A DNA stretch of 64,000 bases from Flavonifractor sp. An92 (GCF_002159175.1 NZ_NFGZ01000003.1:153551-217550); one strand, 5' to 3'; shown: positions 27,368 to 35,840, counted from the first letter of the stretch. The notes: generated from the letters alone by a model not told the origin. A program made the numbers and translations.

Positions 27368-28852
27368 TTATTTCAGGAACTCCAGCACCCGCTGCGCCAG
27401 CTCGTCCTTGGTGGTCACCTGGCCGAAGCGGGTACGGCGGTCCTTCAGGATGGCCAGGGAGCGGGGCGGCTTGATGCCGGTGAGCTCGGAGAGCTGGTCG
27501 ATGACCGCCAGGCCCTCCCCCGGCTGCTTGCCCAGGGCGGTGAGCACGTCGGAGCAGAACTTGTAGGGGCTGGCAGTGGAGACCACGATGGTGGGGGTCT
27601 CATCCTCAGTGGCGGCCCGGTAGTCCTCCAGGACCTTGAAGGCCACGGCGCTGTGGGGATCGGCCAGGTAGTGGTTCTCGTTCCACAGCTTGCGGATCTG
27701 GGCCTTGGTGGCCTCGTCGTCGCAGAAGCCGGCGGCGAAATCCCGCTGGAAGCGGGCCTTCACCGCGTCGCTCACCTCGTAGCGGCCGGAGGCGGCCAGC
27801 TGCTCCATGTAGCTGCGCACCTCCGCGTCGTTGCGGTCGGCGTACTCAAAGAGCATCCGCTCCAGGTTGGAGGAGATGAGGATGTCCATGGAGGGCGAGA
27901 TGGTGTTATAGAAGGTGCGGTTGCGGTCGTAGAGGCCGGTGCGGATGAAGTCGGTGAGGACGTTGTTGGCGTTGGAGGCGCAGATGAGCCGGCCCAGAGG
28001 CACGCCCATCATCTTGGCATAGTAGGCGGCCAGGATGTCGCCGAAATTGCCGGTGGGCACGCAGACGTTGACCAGATCGCCCTTCTTGATCTTCTCCTCC
28101 CGCATCAGGTCGCAGTAGGCCGACACGTAGTAGACGATCTGGGGCAGCACACGGCCCCAGTTGATGGAATTGGCAGAGGAGAAGAAATACTCCCGCTCGG
28201 CCAGCTTGGCCCGCAGGTCCTCGTCGGCGAAGAGGCGCTTGACGCCGCTCTGGGCGTCGTCAAAGTTGCCCTCCACGGCGCACACGCCCACGTTCTCGCC
28301 CTCCTGGGTGAGCATCTGGAGCTCCTGGATGGCGGAGACGCCGTCCTTGGGATAGAACACCAGGATGCGGGTGCCCTTCACGTCCCGGAAGCCCTCCATG
28401 GCCGCCTTGCCGGTGTCGCCGGAGGTGGCCACCAGGATGCAGGCGGTCTTGCGCTCGGCGGTCTTTTCCAGGGAGGCGGTGAGCAGATGGGGCAGCATCT
28501 GCAGCGCCATGTCCTTGAACGCGCAGGTGGGCCCGTGCCACAGCTCCAGGCTGTACGTATTGCTGTCGATCTCCCGGACCGGGGCCACCTCCCGGGTGTC
28601 GAACTTGTTCTCACCATAGGCCCGCTTGGCGAACGCCGTCAGCTCCGACGCGGTGAAGTCGTCCAGATAGGGCTTCATCACATACACCGCCCGCTGCTGA
28701 TAGCTCATATCCCGCATGGTGTCCAGCGCGTTCTGGGACAGCTTGGGGAACACCTCCGGCGTGAAGAGCCCGCCGTCCCCGGCCAGGCCCTGGGCGATGG
28801 CCTCGGAGGCCAGGCGCTTGACGCCCTTGTTTCTCGTGCTTACATAGTACAT
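27368..28852 (-). CDS. thrC: Threonine synthase
   Basis: This PLP enzyme converts O-phosphohomoserine to threonine. The 494-aa length and N-terminus (MYYVSTRNKGVKRLASEA) place it in the long ThrC class. The PLP lysine lies in TCAFKDMALQML, and phosphate-binding residues in SGDTGKAAMEGF. Its start overlaps the dipeptidase gene by 13 bp. The homoserine genes hom and thrB are not beside it. Confidence 0.95.
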   Translation of the reverse strand: MYYVSTRNKGVKRLASEAIAQGLAGDGGLFTPEVFPKLSQNALDTMRDMSYQQRAVYVMKPYLDDFTASELTAFAKRAYGENKFDTREVAPVREIDSNTYSLELWHGPTCAFKDMALQMLPHLLTASLEKTAERKTACILVATSGDTGKAAMEGFRDVKGTRILVFYPKDGVSAIQELQMLTQEGENVGVCAVEGNFDDAQSGVKRLFADEDLRAKLAEREYFFSSANSINWGRVLPQIVYYVSAYCDLMREEKIKKGDLVNVCVPTGNFGDILAAYYAKMMGVPLGRLICASNANNVLTDFIRTGLYDRNRTFYNTISPSMDILISSNLERMLFEYADRNDAEVRSYMEQLAASGRYEVSDAVKARFQRDFAAGFCDDEATKAQIRKLWNENHYLADPHSAVAFKVLEDYRAATEDETPTIVVSTASPYKFCSDVLTALGKQPGEGLAVIDQLSELTGIKPPRSLAILKDRRTRFGQVTTKDELAQRVLEFLK

Positions 28853-29784
28853 ACTTCGTTCACTACCCTCATCAGATTATCGAAAAAGATGGCGTGCACC
28901 AGCATCTCGGAATAATTCCGCCGGAGCAGCCCCTCGTAAAGCGATCCCAGGTCCTGGATGCCGGTGATCCCGTCAGGGAAACAATCGCCGCACCCGTCCA
29001 GATCCCCGCCGATGCAGATGCTGCGCTCCCCGCCCAGGGACAGGAAGTGCTCGATGTGGGCGATGGCGCCGTCCACGGTGGCCGGCTCCCCCACAAAGGC
29101 CCGGAACAGGTTCAGCCCCGCCACGCCGCCGGAGCGGACGATGGCGGAAAACATGTCGTCGGTGAGATTGCGCCTCTCCGGGCACACGGCGCGGGCGTTG
29201 GAGTGGGTGGCCACAAAGGGCCCCTTCACCAGCTCGGCCACATCCCAGAAGCCCGGGTCGGACAGGTGGGATACGTCCACCAGCATCCCCAGCTCCCCCA
29301 TCCGCTGAACAAAGGCGCGACCCTGGGGGCTCAGGCCCCGCTCCGTCTCCTCCACGATGGAGCCCGAGAGGGCGTTTGCGTAGTTCCAGGTCAGGGTCAC
29401 TGCCCGGACGCCCCGCTTCCAGCCCGCCTCCAGGCCCTCCAGGGAGCAGCCCAGCAGCTCCGCCCCCTCCACCGAGAGGACGGCGGCGCATTTCCCGGCA
29501 TCCAGCGCGGTACGGATCTCGGCCCCGGTACGGCACTGGGCCATCCGGTCGCCGTTGGCCGACAGCTCCTCCTCGAAGAAACGGCAGCCCACCTCAAACA
29601 CCGTCTCCGGCGACGCGCCGCCGCCGGGGATCACGTCGGGCTCAGGAAAGAGGGCGAAGAACTGGGCCCAGGGCCCCAGTGCTCTCCCCCGCTCCAGGTC
29701 GATGTTCCCGGCGTTGTGTGCCAGCCGCGTCCCCTCCCGGAGACAGCGGGTCAGGGTGTCACAGTGTGCGTCAAAAAGCTCCAT
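28840..29784 (-). CDS. Renal dipeptidase-like (M19) membrane dipeptidase
   Basis: The 314-aa zinc enzyme has the metal motif DAHCDT near the N-terminus, SVEGAELLG, the DVSHLSDPGFWD site and THSNARAVCPERRNLTD, all typical of peptidase family M19, which cleaves dipeptides including D-amino-acid ones. No signal peptide is seen, so it may be cytoplasmic. It overlaps thrC by 13 bp. Confidence 0.92.
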   Translation of the reverse strand: MELFDAHCDTLTRCLREGTRLAHNAGNIDLERGRALGPWAQFFALFPEPDVIPGGGASPETVFEVGCRFFEEELSANGDRMAQCRTGAEIRTALDAGKCAAVLSVEGAELLGCSLEGLEAGWKRGVRAVTLTWNYANALSGSIVEETERGLSPQGRAFVQRMGELGMLVDVSHLSDPGFWDVAELVKGPFVATHSNARAVCPERRNLTDDMFSAIVRSGGVAGLNLFRAFVGEPATVDGAIAHIEHFLSLGGERSICIGGDLDGCGDCFPDGITGIQDLGSLYEGLLRRNYSEMLVHAIFFDNLMRVVNEVCTM

Positions 29785-29819
29785 GTCATCCCCTCCAGTT
29801 TCGCCCCTTCCCCGGAGGG

Positions 29820-30188
29820 TCAGAAGGCGTTTTCGAGATAGCGGATTTTAGGCGCGGGCGTGTTTACCCCATCCGGGGCCAGCACCTCCGCCACATCAAG
29901 GCGGGGCTGCTTTTCGGTGGGGTGCGTGCTGAGGTAGCACTCCGCCGTGGTGCGCAGCCGCTGCTGCTTGCGGGCGTCCACCGCCTCCGCGCCGCTGACC
30001 GGGCCCTTGCCGCTGCGGAGCTTCACCTCCACAAAGGCCAGAAACTTCCGGTTCTCCGCAATGAGATCGATCTCTCCGAAGCGGGTGCGGTAGCCCGAGG
30101 CCACCACAGTCCACCCCTTCTTCCGCAGGTATTCGGCCACTTGCGCCTCGCCCCAGCGGCCCAGAAGGGTGCGCTCTCCCCCGCTCAC
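29820..30188 (-). CDS. yraN: UPF0102 (YraN) family endonuclease-like protein
   Basis: The 122-aa protein has the core of the YraN family, GEIDLIAENRKFLAFVEVK, the D-ExK pattern of Holliday-junction-resolvase-like nucleases. Function is not proven in the family. It begins with GTG and overlaps the rnhB stop by four bases (GTGA). The rnhB-yraN order is common in Firmicutes. Confidence 0.9.
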   Translation of the reverse strand: MSGGERTLLGRWGEAQVAEYLRKKGWTVVASGYRTRFGEIDLIAENRKFLAFVEVKLRSGKGPVSGAEAVDARKQQRLRTTAECYLSTHPTEKQPRLDVAEVLAPDGVNTPAPKIRYLENAF

Positions 30189-30799
30189 AGATTTTTCAGG
30201 AACGTACGGCGGTGGATGGGCGAGGGCCCATACTGCCGCAGTTTTTCATAATGTAGGGCCGTGCCGTATCCCTTGTGCTTCTCAAAGGCGTACTGGGGAT
30301 ACTGGACGGCCATTGCCTCCATAAAGCGGTCCCGGCTCACCTTGGCCAGGATGGAGGCCGCCGCGATGGAGGCGGACAGGCTGTCCCCCTTCACCACCGT
30401 GCGGTGGGGCGCGGTGATGGCCGCGCCTTTCCCCTTGTCCCGGTTGCCGTCGATGAGGGCGAAGTCTGCCGGAGGGTCCAGCTGGTCGATAGCCAGCTGC
30501 ATGGCCTTCATCCGGGCGGTGAGGATGTCGGTCTCATCGATCTCGGCGGCGTCCACAGAGGCCACTGCCCAGCTCACCGCCTGCTCCCGGATGAGGTCAA
30601 AGAGGACATCCCGCTTCTTGGCGCTCAGCTTTTTGGAGTCGTTGAGGCCGGGAAGCTCCAATTCGCGTGGGAGCACCACCGCCGCGGCGTACACCGGACC
30701 GGCCAGGGGGCCAGCCCCCGCCTCGTCGCAGCCGCACACGATTGCGTGTCCCTCCGCCCAGGCCTCCCGCTCCAGGGTCCACAGGTCAGTCGGCTCCAT
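30185..30799 (-). CDS. rnhB: Ribonuclease HII
   Basis: RNase HII removes ribonucleotides from DNA and RNA primers. The 204-aa protein has the GCDEAGAGPLAGPVYAA active-site start, LNDSKKLSAKKR, and SILAKVSRD, with four acidic metal ligands. I chose ATG at 30799: six bases separate it from GGAGG, whereas the ATG six bases further upstream touches the ribosome site. It overlaps rbgA by 14 bp. Confidence 0.95.
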   Translation of the reverse strand: MEPTDLWTLEREAWAEGHAIVCGCDEAGAGPLAGPVYAAAVVLPRELELPGLNDSKKLSAKKRDVLFDLIREQAVSWAVASVDAAEIDETDILTARMKAMQLAIDQLDPPADFALIDGNRDKGKGAAITAPHRTVVKGDSLSASIAAASILAKVSRDRFMEAMAVQYPQYAFEKHKGYGTALHYEKLRQYGPSPIHRRTFLKNL

Positions 30800-31685
30800 G
30801 CTCATCCTCCTGCTCCCCCTCGTCGGGGAACTCCAGGGTGAACTTGCCCAGCTTGCCCGAGCGGTACTCGTCCAGCAGCACCCGGGACATGCGCTCGGTG
30901 TCCGGCTCGCCGCCGGAGATGAGGAAGCCACGCTTCTTCGCCGCCCGCTCCAAAAGCTCCCAGCCCGCCGCGTCGGGGTCGGGCTCCAGCTTGTAGCGGC
31001 CCAGCGCGTCCGGGTAGCGGGTGTTCAGCAGCTCCATAAAGTGGCAGGCCAGGGTCTCCACATCCACGATCTCATCCTTCACCGCGCCGGTAAAGGCCAG
31101 GTGCAGGCCGGTGGTCTCGTCCTCGAACTTGGGCCAGAGGATGCCCGGGGTGTCCAGCAACTCCAGCGAGGAGTCCACCGACACCCACTGCTTGCCGCGG
31201 GTCACGCCGGGGCGGTTGCCCGCCTTGGCGGACTTGCGCTTGGCCACCTGATTGATAAAGGTGGACTTGCCTACATTGGGCACGCCTACGATCATGGCCC
31301 GGATGGGTCGGCCCACCTGACCCTTGGCCTTCCACTGCTCCAGCTTCTCCTTCAAAGCCACCTTGGCGGCAGCGGAGAAGTTCTGCACACCCTTGCCGTC
31401 CCGGGCGTTGGTCTCCAGGACCGTGTAGCCCCGGGCGCGGAACCAGCCCCCCCACACCTTATTCATGGCGGGATCCGACTGGTCGGCCCGGTTCAGGACC
31501 AGAATGCGGGGCTTGCTGCCCACCAGCTCGTCGATGTCCGGGTTGCGGCTGGACACCGGGATGCGGGCGTCCACCACCTCGGCCACCAGGTCCACGTATT
31601 TGAGATCTTCCGCGATCATACGCCGCGTCTTGGTCATATGACCGGGATACCACTGTATATTGATGGCGATCAGCCCCTTTTCCAT
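30786..31685 (-). CDS. ylqF: Ribosome biogenesis GTPase RbgA/YlqF
   Basis: RbgA is needed for late 50S assembly. The 299-aa protein is a circularly permuted GTPase: G4 LNRADQSD precedes G1 GVPNVGKST and G3 DTPGILWP. The start IQWYPGHMTKTRR is the family hallmark. ATG at 31685 was chosen; the ribosome-binding site is weak. A perfect TATAAT lies about 37 bp upstream (31722-31727). First gene of a six-gene run to 26668. Confidence 0.93.
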   Translation of the reverse strand: MEKGLIAINIQWYPGHMTKTRRMIAEDLKYVDLVAEVVDARIPVSSRNPDIDELVGSKPRILVLNRADQSDPAMNKVWGGWFRARGYTVLETNARDGKGVQNFSAAAKVALKEKLEQWKAKGQVGRPIRAMIVGVPNVGKSTFINQVAKRKSAKAGNRPGVTRGKQWVSVDSSLELLDTPGILWPKFEDETTGLHLAFTGAVKDEIVDVETLACHFMELLNTRYPDALGRYKLEPDPDAAGWELLERAAKKRGFLISGGEPDTERMSRVLLDEYRSGKLGKFTLEFPDEGEQEDEHGAD

Positions 31686-31721
31686 TGACAGGTCGCACCG
31701 GTACACCGGTACGATTCTATC

Positions 31722-31727
31722 ATTATA
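31722..31727 (-). promoter_or_regulatory. Likely -10 element before rbgA
   Basis: The minus strand reads GTGTATAATGATAG; the -35 side is T-rich and weak (TTTTTT at 17 bp). Confidence 0.45.
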
Positions 31728-31781
31728 CACAACCTGCGGCCAGAAAAAAAGACCTTTGTTTCAGAAACCCCGTGAAATTGC

Positions 31782-31814
31782 AAAACCCCGGAGGACCAAG
31801 CCGTCCTCCGGGGT
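31782..31814 (-). terminator. Terminator after xerD
   Basis: A 12-bp stem (31785-31796 with 31803-31814) is followed by TTTTG on the minus strand, 30 bp after the xerD stop. Confidence 0.85.
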
Positions 31815-31843
31815 CTGTCATTCCGCAGCGTGACCGCCCGCTC

Positions 31844-32722
31844 CTACGCTCTGGGATGGGCCTTCTGATAGACTTCCTTGAGCTTCTGATTGACGATCTG
31901 AGTGTAGATCTGGGTGGAGGAGATATCGGCGTGGCCCAGCATCTCCTGGATGGAGCGCAGGTCGGCGCCGTTCTCCAACAGGTGGGCGGCGAAGGAGTGG
32001 CGCAGGGTGTGGGGGGTGATGTCCTTCTGGATATCCGCCTTCTCCTGATAGTGCTTGATGATCTTCCAGAACCCCTGGCGGCTCATCCGCTCCCCGCTCA
32101 TGTTGACGAAGAGGGCCTTTTCATCGGGGCGCTCCACCATCTGGGGCCGCACATGGTCCAGGTAGTCGCTCAGTGCCTGCACCGCCGTGGCGTACAGGGG
32201 GATGATCCGCTCCCGGTCCCGCCCCACACAGCGGATGAAGCTGGCGCTCAGGTTGATGTGGTCCACGTTCAGGCCGATGAGCTCGCTGACCCGGATGCCG
32301 GTAGCGTAGAGGAGCTCCAGCATGGCCTTGTCCCGGCAGCCCTTGGGGTCGGCCGGGTCGGGCTGATCCAGGAAGAGCTCCACCTCCTTGGAGGTCAGGA
32401 TCTGCGGAAGCTTCCGCTCCACCCGGGCGGGGCTCAGCCCCCGGGCCGGATTGTGGTCCACCCAGCCCCGCTCCCCCAGGAACTGATAGAACGACTTCAG
32501 CGACGCCAGAGAGCGGGTGATGGTGGCCGCCGACTTGTGCTCGGCCGTGAGATGATGGGTGTACCGCTCCACATCGGACTGAGCCGCCGTCTCCACGGCC
32601 ACTCCCTCCTCCTGGAGCCACTGAAGATACTGCCGCACGTCCCGCAGATAGGAACTTTGTGTATTGGACGCCGCCTTCTTCTCGGTCTCCAGATAGACCG
32701 CGTATTCCTGGTAATAGTCCAT
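31844..32722 (-). CDS. xerD: Site-specific tyrosine recombinase XerD
   Basis: XerC/D resolve chromosome dimers at dif. The 292-aa protein has an N-terminal SAM-like domain and the catalytic set: R in GIRVSELIGL, HTLRHSFAAHLL (H-x-x-R), H in LGHADISSTQ and the nucleophile Y in QIYTQ. The start at 32722 (MDYYQEYAVYLE) has GAGAGGTG upstream. It follows a spoIIM-like gene, as in Bacillus (spoIIM next to xerD-ripX). Confidence 0.95.
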   Translation of the reverse strand: MDYYQEYAVYLETEKKAASNTQSSYLRDVRQYLQWLQEEGVAVETAAQSDVERYTHHLTAEHKSAATITRSLASLKSFYQFLGERGWVDHNPARGLSPARVERKLPQILTSKEVELFLDQPDPADPKGCRDKAMLELLYATGIRVSELIGLNVDHINLSASFIRCVGRDRERIIPLYATAVQALSDYLDHVRPQMVERPDEKALFVNMSGERMSRQGFWKIIKHYQEKADIQKDITPHTLRHSFAAHLLENGADLRSIQEMLGHADISSTQIYTQIVNQKLKEVYQKAHPRA

Positions 32723-32745
32723 ACAGGGCACCTCTCTACTCTCGT

Positions 32746-33378
32746 TTATGGGAGCGTCAGCAGCTCCGCCGCCCCCGACACGAAGGCCGGAACGGCCGTC
32801 GATTCCAGCAGGACACACACACACAGCCCGCCGGCACACAGCGCACAGCGCAGAAAGAAGGTCCGCCCATAGGGCAGGTCCTTCCGGCTCTCGCCCAGGA
32901 AGCGGGAGGCCAGAGCCCGGGACGCGGCCATCCCCTGCACCCCCAGCACGAAGAACGCCGGGAGGGACACCGCACCAGTCACCCCGAACACCGCCATGGC
33001 CAGCAGCCCGCCCGCCCCGCCGAACATGCGGATGAAGGCTCCGATGGCAAAGGCCAGCGAAAACCCCCGCAGGGCGAACACCGCCGGCAGGAACAGCAGG
33101 CCCAGGCTGGTGAAGCCCAGCACAAAGACCAGCAGGTGCCAGCGGAAGCATTCCCAGATCAGGACCGGCACGGGAGCCGCCTGGGGCGTCTGGGCGGCGG
33201 AGCGCTCCAGAAAGGTCTGAAGCAGCGCGGAGAGCGTGCCGTCATCGGCGCCTCCGGCCTGCCCGGAGAGCACCAGCCCAGCCAGACCGCCCGCCAGAAA
33301 ACAGCCGGCCAGCACCGCCAGCGGAAGGCGCATGTCCCTCTCCGGTCCATCCCATAACTTGCCGCCCTTGCCCCGCAT
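32746..33378 (-). CDS. spoIIM: Stage II sporulation protein M-like membrane protein
   Basis: The 210-aa protein has about five membrane helices and the SpoIIM-type arrangement: N-terminal helix, an extracytoplasmic segment (about 40-70) and four helices. SpoIIM is part of the SpoIID-M-P machine that thins septal peptidoglycan during engulfment. Position upstream of xerD supports the call. I chose ATG at 33378, eight bases after GGAGG; an in-frame GTG nine bases before overlaps that site. Confidence 0.82.
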   Translation of the reverse strand: MRGKGGKLWDGPERDMRLPLAVLAGCFLAGGLAGLVLSGQAGGADDGTLSALLQTFLERSAAQTPQAAPVPVLIWECFRWHLLVFVLGFTSLGLLFLPAVFALRGFSLAFAIGAFIRMFGGAGGLLAMAVFGVTGAVSLPAFFVLGVQGMAASRALASRFLGESRKDLPYGRTFFLRCALCAGGLCVCVLLESTAVPAFVSGAAELLTLP

Positions 33379-33462
33379 CCGCCTCACCTCCGAGGGAGTG
33401 TATGTCCGGGGGCGGGGAATTAGAAGCGGAGGTGCTCCTCTGGAAATATTATGACATTACAT

Positions 33463-33491
33463 AATATAACTCACACGAAACGATTATGCAA
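33463..33491 (-). promoter_or_regulatory. Promoter of spoIIM-xerD
   Basis: On the minus strand there is TTGCAT (33491-33486), a 17-bp spacer and TATATT (33468-33463), about 85 bp upstream of the spoIIM start. This sigma-A-like form is notable for a gene expected to be sporulation-controlled. Confidence 0.65.
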
Positions 33492-33533
33492 GAGCACATT
33501 CGAAATTCGCCCACTTTTTGTACATTATGTCAT

Positions 33534-33561
33534 AGTTTTATGTTAACAGTTTTATGTTAAC
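33534..33561. repeat. Two tandem copies of a 14-bp repeat
   Basis: AGTTTTATGTTAAC occurs twice in direct tandem. Each copy contains TTATGTTAA, which matches the XerD half of the E. coli dif site. The other half of a dif site is not seen. Confidence 0.7.
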
Positions 33562-33606
33562 TAGTGCTACCTCGATCCCGAATTTGAGCCCTCGGGGAGG
33601 CATAGA

Positions 33607-33655
33607 AATACACCATATTGTTGTTTACGAATCGTATACCACAATATGGTGTATT
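33607..33655. repeat. 49-nt near-perfect palindrome
   Basis: The arms 33607-33621 and 33641-33655 are perfect 15-bp inverted repeats (AATACACCATATTGT), and the centre is nearly palindromic too; 22 of 24 pairs match. It lies 48 bp after the scfB stop. Without a T-run it is not a typical terminator, though it may end the scfB mRNA. It could also be a protein-binding site or the remnant of a mobile element. Confidence 0.75.
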
Positions 33656-33702
33656 CAGCCTGTAATCACGCCGCCTCAGACGGCACCATTACATTTTGTA
33701 TT

Positions 33703-35082
33703 TTACTCGCCCATGCCCGCGTCGATGGCCTTCAGGGCGATGGCGCACTCCAGGCGCTTGCGCTCCAGCTCGCAGCCCACCTTGTGGGGGTGCTTGATGT
33801 CGCCGTTGACCAGCAGGTTGGACGCCGAGCAGCCGCCGGAGCAGTAGAAGCGGGCCCAGCAGTGGGCGCACTCCTCCCGGGTGTAGATGTTCAGCCCGGC
33901 AAACTTCCCGGACAGCTCCGTGTTGAAGCTGCCGTCGTAGACGTTGCCCAGCTTGTACTCCTCATTGCCCACGAACTGGTGGCAGGGGTAGATGTCGCCG
34001 TCGGGGGTGATGGCCACGTACTCGCAGCCCGCACCGCAGCCCCGCAGGCGCTTGATCACGCAGGGGCCCTGGGCCAGGTCCACGTTGAAGTGGAAGAAGT
34101 TGGTCTCCCGGTGGTCCTTCAGGTACTCGGCCAGGCGCTCATACTCGGCCTTCAGCTCGGGCAGGTCGGACTCCTGGAGGGCGTAGGGGTCCTCCTCCTT
34201 CCCTACCACGGGCTCCACCGACACGTTCTTGCCGATGGCGGCCAGGGCCTTCACGTCCTCGGCGAAGTCCTTGTGGAAGCGGGTGAAGGTGCCGCGGAGG
34301 TAGTAGTCCTTGGTGCCGCGGCCGGCGATGAGCTTCTCGAACTTGGGCACGATCACGTCGTAGGAGCCCTTGCCGTTGATGGTGGGCCGCAGGTCGTCGT
34401 TGACCTCCTTGCGCCCGTCCATGGAGAGGACCGCGTTGGACATTTCCCGGTTGATGTACTCGATGTTCTCGTCGTTCAGCAGCACGCCGTTGGTGGTGAT
34501 GGTGAAGCGGAAGCACTTGTTGTGCTCCTTCTCCAGGGAGCGGGCGTACTCCACGGTGGCCTTCACGGTGTCCATGGCCATCAGAGGCTCGCCGCCGAAG
34601 AAGTCCACCTCGATGTTGCGCCGGGGACCGGACTTCTCCACCACGAAGTCGATGGCCTTCTTGGCGGTCTCGATGTCCATGGTCATCCGCTTGCCGGTGC
34701 CGAAGTCGCCTGTGGAGGCGAAGCAGTACTTGCAGCGCAGGTTACAGTCGTGGGACACGTGGAGGCACAGGGCCTTCACCAGGGCCTGCTGCTGCATGGA
34801 GGCGGCCTTCTCCCGGTCGATGTAGTCGTCCTGCTCGAAGAGGAGTCCCCCCTCCTTCAGGCCCTTCAGCTCCTCCCAGGCCTCCGCCAGAGCGGCGGCG
34901 TCGTACTGGGGCAGGGCGGCGACGAGGGCCTCCGGCAGCGCCCCGGACAGGCTCTCGCCGTTCTCCTCCCGCTCAGCCAGGGCGGTGAGCAGGTCATAGG
35001 TCAGCCCGTCCAGCACATGGACGGCGCCGCTGTTCACGTCCACGGCGATGTTCACGCCGAGGCATTGAAAGGTATGTACCAT
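33703..35082 (-). CDS. scfB: Radical SAM SCIFF peptide maturase (thioether-forming)
   Basis: The 459-aa enzyme installs Cys-to-residue thioether bonds in the SCIFF precursor (ranthipeptide). It has a RiPP-recognition-like N-terminal domain, the SAM [4Fe-4S] motif CNLRCKYCFA (near residue 105), FFGGEPLMAMDT, and a SPASM domain with CGAGCEYVAI, then CAHCWARFYCSGGCSASN. The start at 35082 (MVHTFQCLGVNIAVD) has AAGGAAGGAACG before it. It follows the SCIFF gene with a hairpin between them, so the peptide and the enzyme are probably made in unequal amounts. Confidence 0.95.
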   Translation of the reverse strand: MVHTFQCLGVNIAVDVNSGAVHVLDGLTYDLLTALAEREENGESLSGALPEALVAALPQYDAAALAEAWEELKGLKEGGLLFEQDDYIDREKAASMQQQALVKALCLHVSHDCNLRCKYCFASTGDFGTGKRMTMDIETAKKAIDFVVEKSGPRRNIEVDFFGGEPLMAMDTVKATVEYARSLEKEHNKCFRFTITTNGVLLNDENIEYINREMSNAVLSMDGRKEVNDDLRPTINGKGSYDVIVPKFEKLIAGRGTKDYYLRGTFTRFHKDFAEDVKALAAIGKNVSVEPVVGKEEDPYALQESDLPELKAEYERLAEYLKDHRETNFFHFNVDLAQGPCVIKRLRGCGAGCEYVAITPDGDIYPCHQFVGNEEYKLGNVYDGSFNTELSGKFAGLNIYTREECAHCWARFYCSGGCSASNLLVNGDIKHPHKVGCELERKRLECAIALKAIDAGMGE

Positions 35083-35108
35083 AAATTCGTTCCTTCCTTT
35101 GCGCATAG

Positions 35109-35137
35109 AAAAGGGTGGGCTTTCACCCACCCCTTTT
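35109..35137 (-). terminator. Attenuator-like hairpin between SCIFF gene and maturase
   Basis: On the minus strand AAAAGGGGTGGG pairs with CCCACCCTTTT (one bulged base, loop TGAAAG) and ends in TTTTC. It lies 15 bp after the SCIFF stop. It probably ends most transcripts after the peptide gene. Confidence 0.75.
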
Positions 35138-35151
35138 CCACGGCGTTGTTG

Positions 35152-35292
35152 TTAGCGATTCTCGCACTTCTGGTTGGCCACGGTGCAAGAAGTCTTACAA
35201 GCGGACTGGCAGGAGGTCTGGCACTCGCCGCAGCCGCCGTGAGCGGCGCTCTTCTTCAGGGTAGCGCCGTTGAGCGTCTTGATATGCTTCAT
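35152..35292 (-). CDS. scfA: SCIFF (six cysteines in forty-five) peptide precursor
   Basis: This 46-aa peptide begins MKHIKTLNGATLKKSA, the usual leader of the family, and has exactly six cysteines at residues 21, 24, 28, 32, 36 and 43 (GGCGECQTSCQSACKTSC). SCIFF is an almost universal clostridial ranthipeptide precursor modified by ScfB; the role is thought to be in signalling. It has its own strong promoter (35332-35360) and GGGGAGGG ribosome site, and is followed by scfB. Confidence 0.96.
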   Translation of the reverse strand: MKHIKTLNGATLKKSAAHGGCGECQTSCQSACKTSCTVANQKCENR

Positions 35293-35331
35293 TACTGGAT
35301 TCCCTCCCCTATTTGTTTAGGATTCACACAC

Positions 35332-35360
35332 AGTATAACACAGCCCGTCTCTCTTTTCAA
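35332..35360 (-). promoter_or_regulatory. Promoter of the SCIFF peptide gene
   Basis: On the minus strand there is TTGAAA (35360-35355), a 17-bp spacer and TATACT (35337-35332). The -35 box starts one base after the stop of the TIGR04086 gene. Confidence 0.8.
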
Positions 35361-35771
35361 TCACTTTCGCCGTTTTTTCTCGCGCCGGCCCAGGAGCCCT
35401 GCGGCGGCTCCGCCGCACAGCGCGGCACAGAGCACTAGCACGCCCCGGCCGTCCTGGGGGACGCTGCCGAAGGCCAGCGCCCCGATGGTGAGCAGCAGCA
35501 GAAAGAACACCGCTCCCGTGGCCAGGCCCACCACCAGCGCCCGGCGGCCGCACCGGCGCACCGCGGCGATGCCGCCGCAGAAGGCCCCCAGCACGCAGGC
35601 CGCAACCGTCACCCGGCCGCTGAGCTCCTCGCCCATGGCCCCGGCGGAGATGGCGCAGGACGCCAGCAGCAGCAGCGCCAGCGAGACCGCAAAGGCCACC
35701 GCGCCCCCCAGCAGGACCCCGGTGGCGCAGCGCAGCAGAGCCTTCCCCGGCTCCTCTTCCCGTTTCGCCAC
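35361..35771 (-). CDS. TIGR04086 family membrane protein
   Basis: The 136-aa protein has four membrane helices and charged ends (MAKREEEPGK, GRREKKRRK), the pattern of TIGR04086. Members lie near the SCIFF locus and yajC in many Clostridia, as here, but the function is unknown. The start is GTG at 35771, seven bases after GGGAGGG. It follows yajC by 69 bp. Confidence 0.85.
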   Translation of the reverse strand: MAKREEEPGKALLRCATGVLLGGAVAFAVSLALLLLASCAISAGAMGEELSGRVTVAACVLGAFCGGIAAVRRCGRRALVVGLATGAVFFLLLLTIGALAFGSVPQDGRGVLVLCAALCGGAAAGLLGRREKKRRK

Positions 35772-35840
35772 AAAAATACCCTCCCTTCACAGGCTTCCTG
35801 GTGGAATCCTATGAGGGGAGGGCTCCGGTTATCCCGGTTT

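Larger units (their letters stand above)
33379..33702. other. AT-rich gene-free stretch between scfB and the spoIIM-xerD operon
   Basis: These 324 bp have no credible gene. They hold the spoIIM promoter (33463-33491), a tandem 14-bp repeat (33534-33561), a 49-nt palindrome (33607-33655) and a matching pair of 8-bp arms (33450-33457 and 33527-33534) on both sides of the promoter. The base composition is clearly more AT-rich than the rest of the window, a hint of foreign or regulatory DNA. Confidence 0.6.

Noticed and set aside
33521..33561. A dif site next to xerD
   Set aside because: One arm fits the XerD half, but the XerC arm does not fit known dif sequences, and dif is expected near the terminus.
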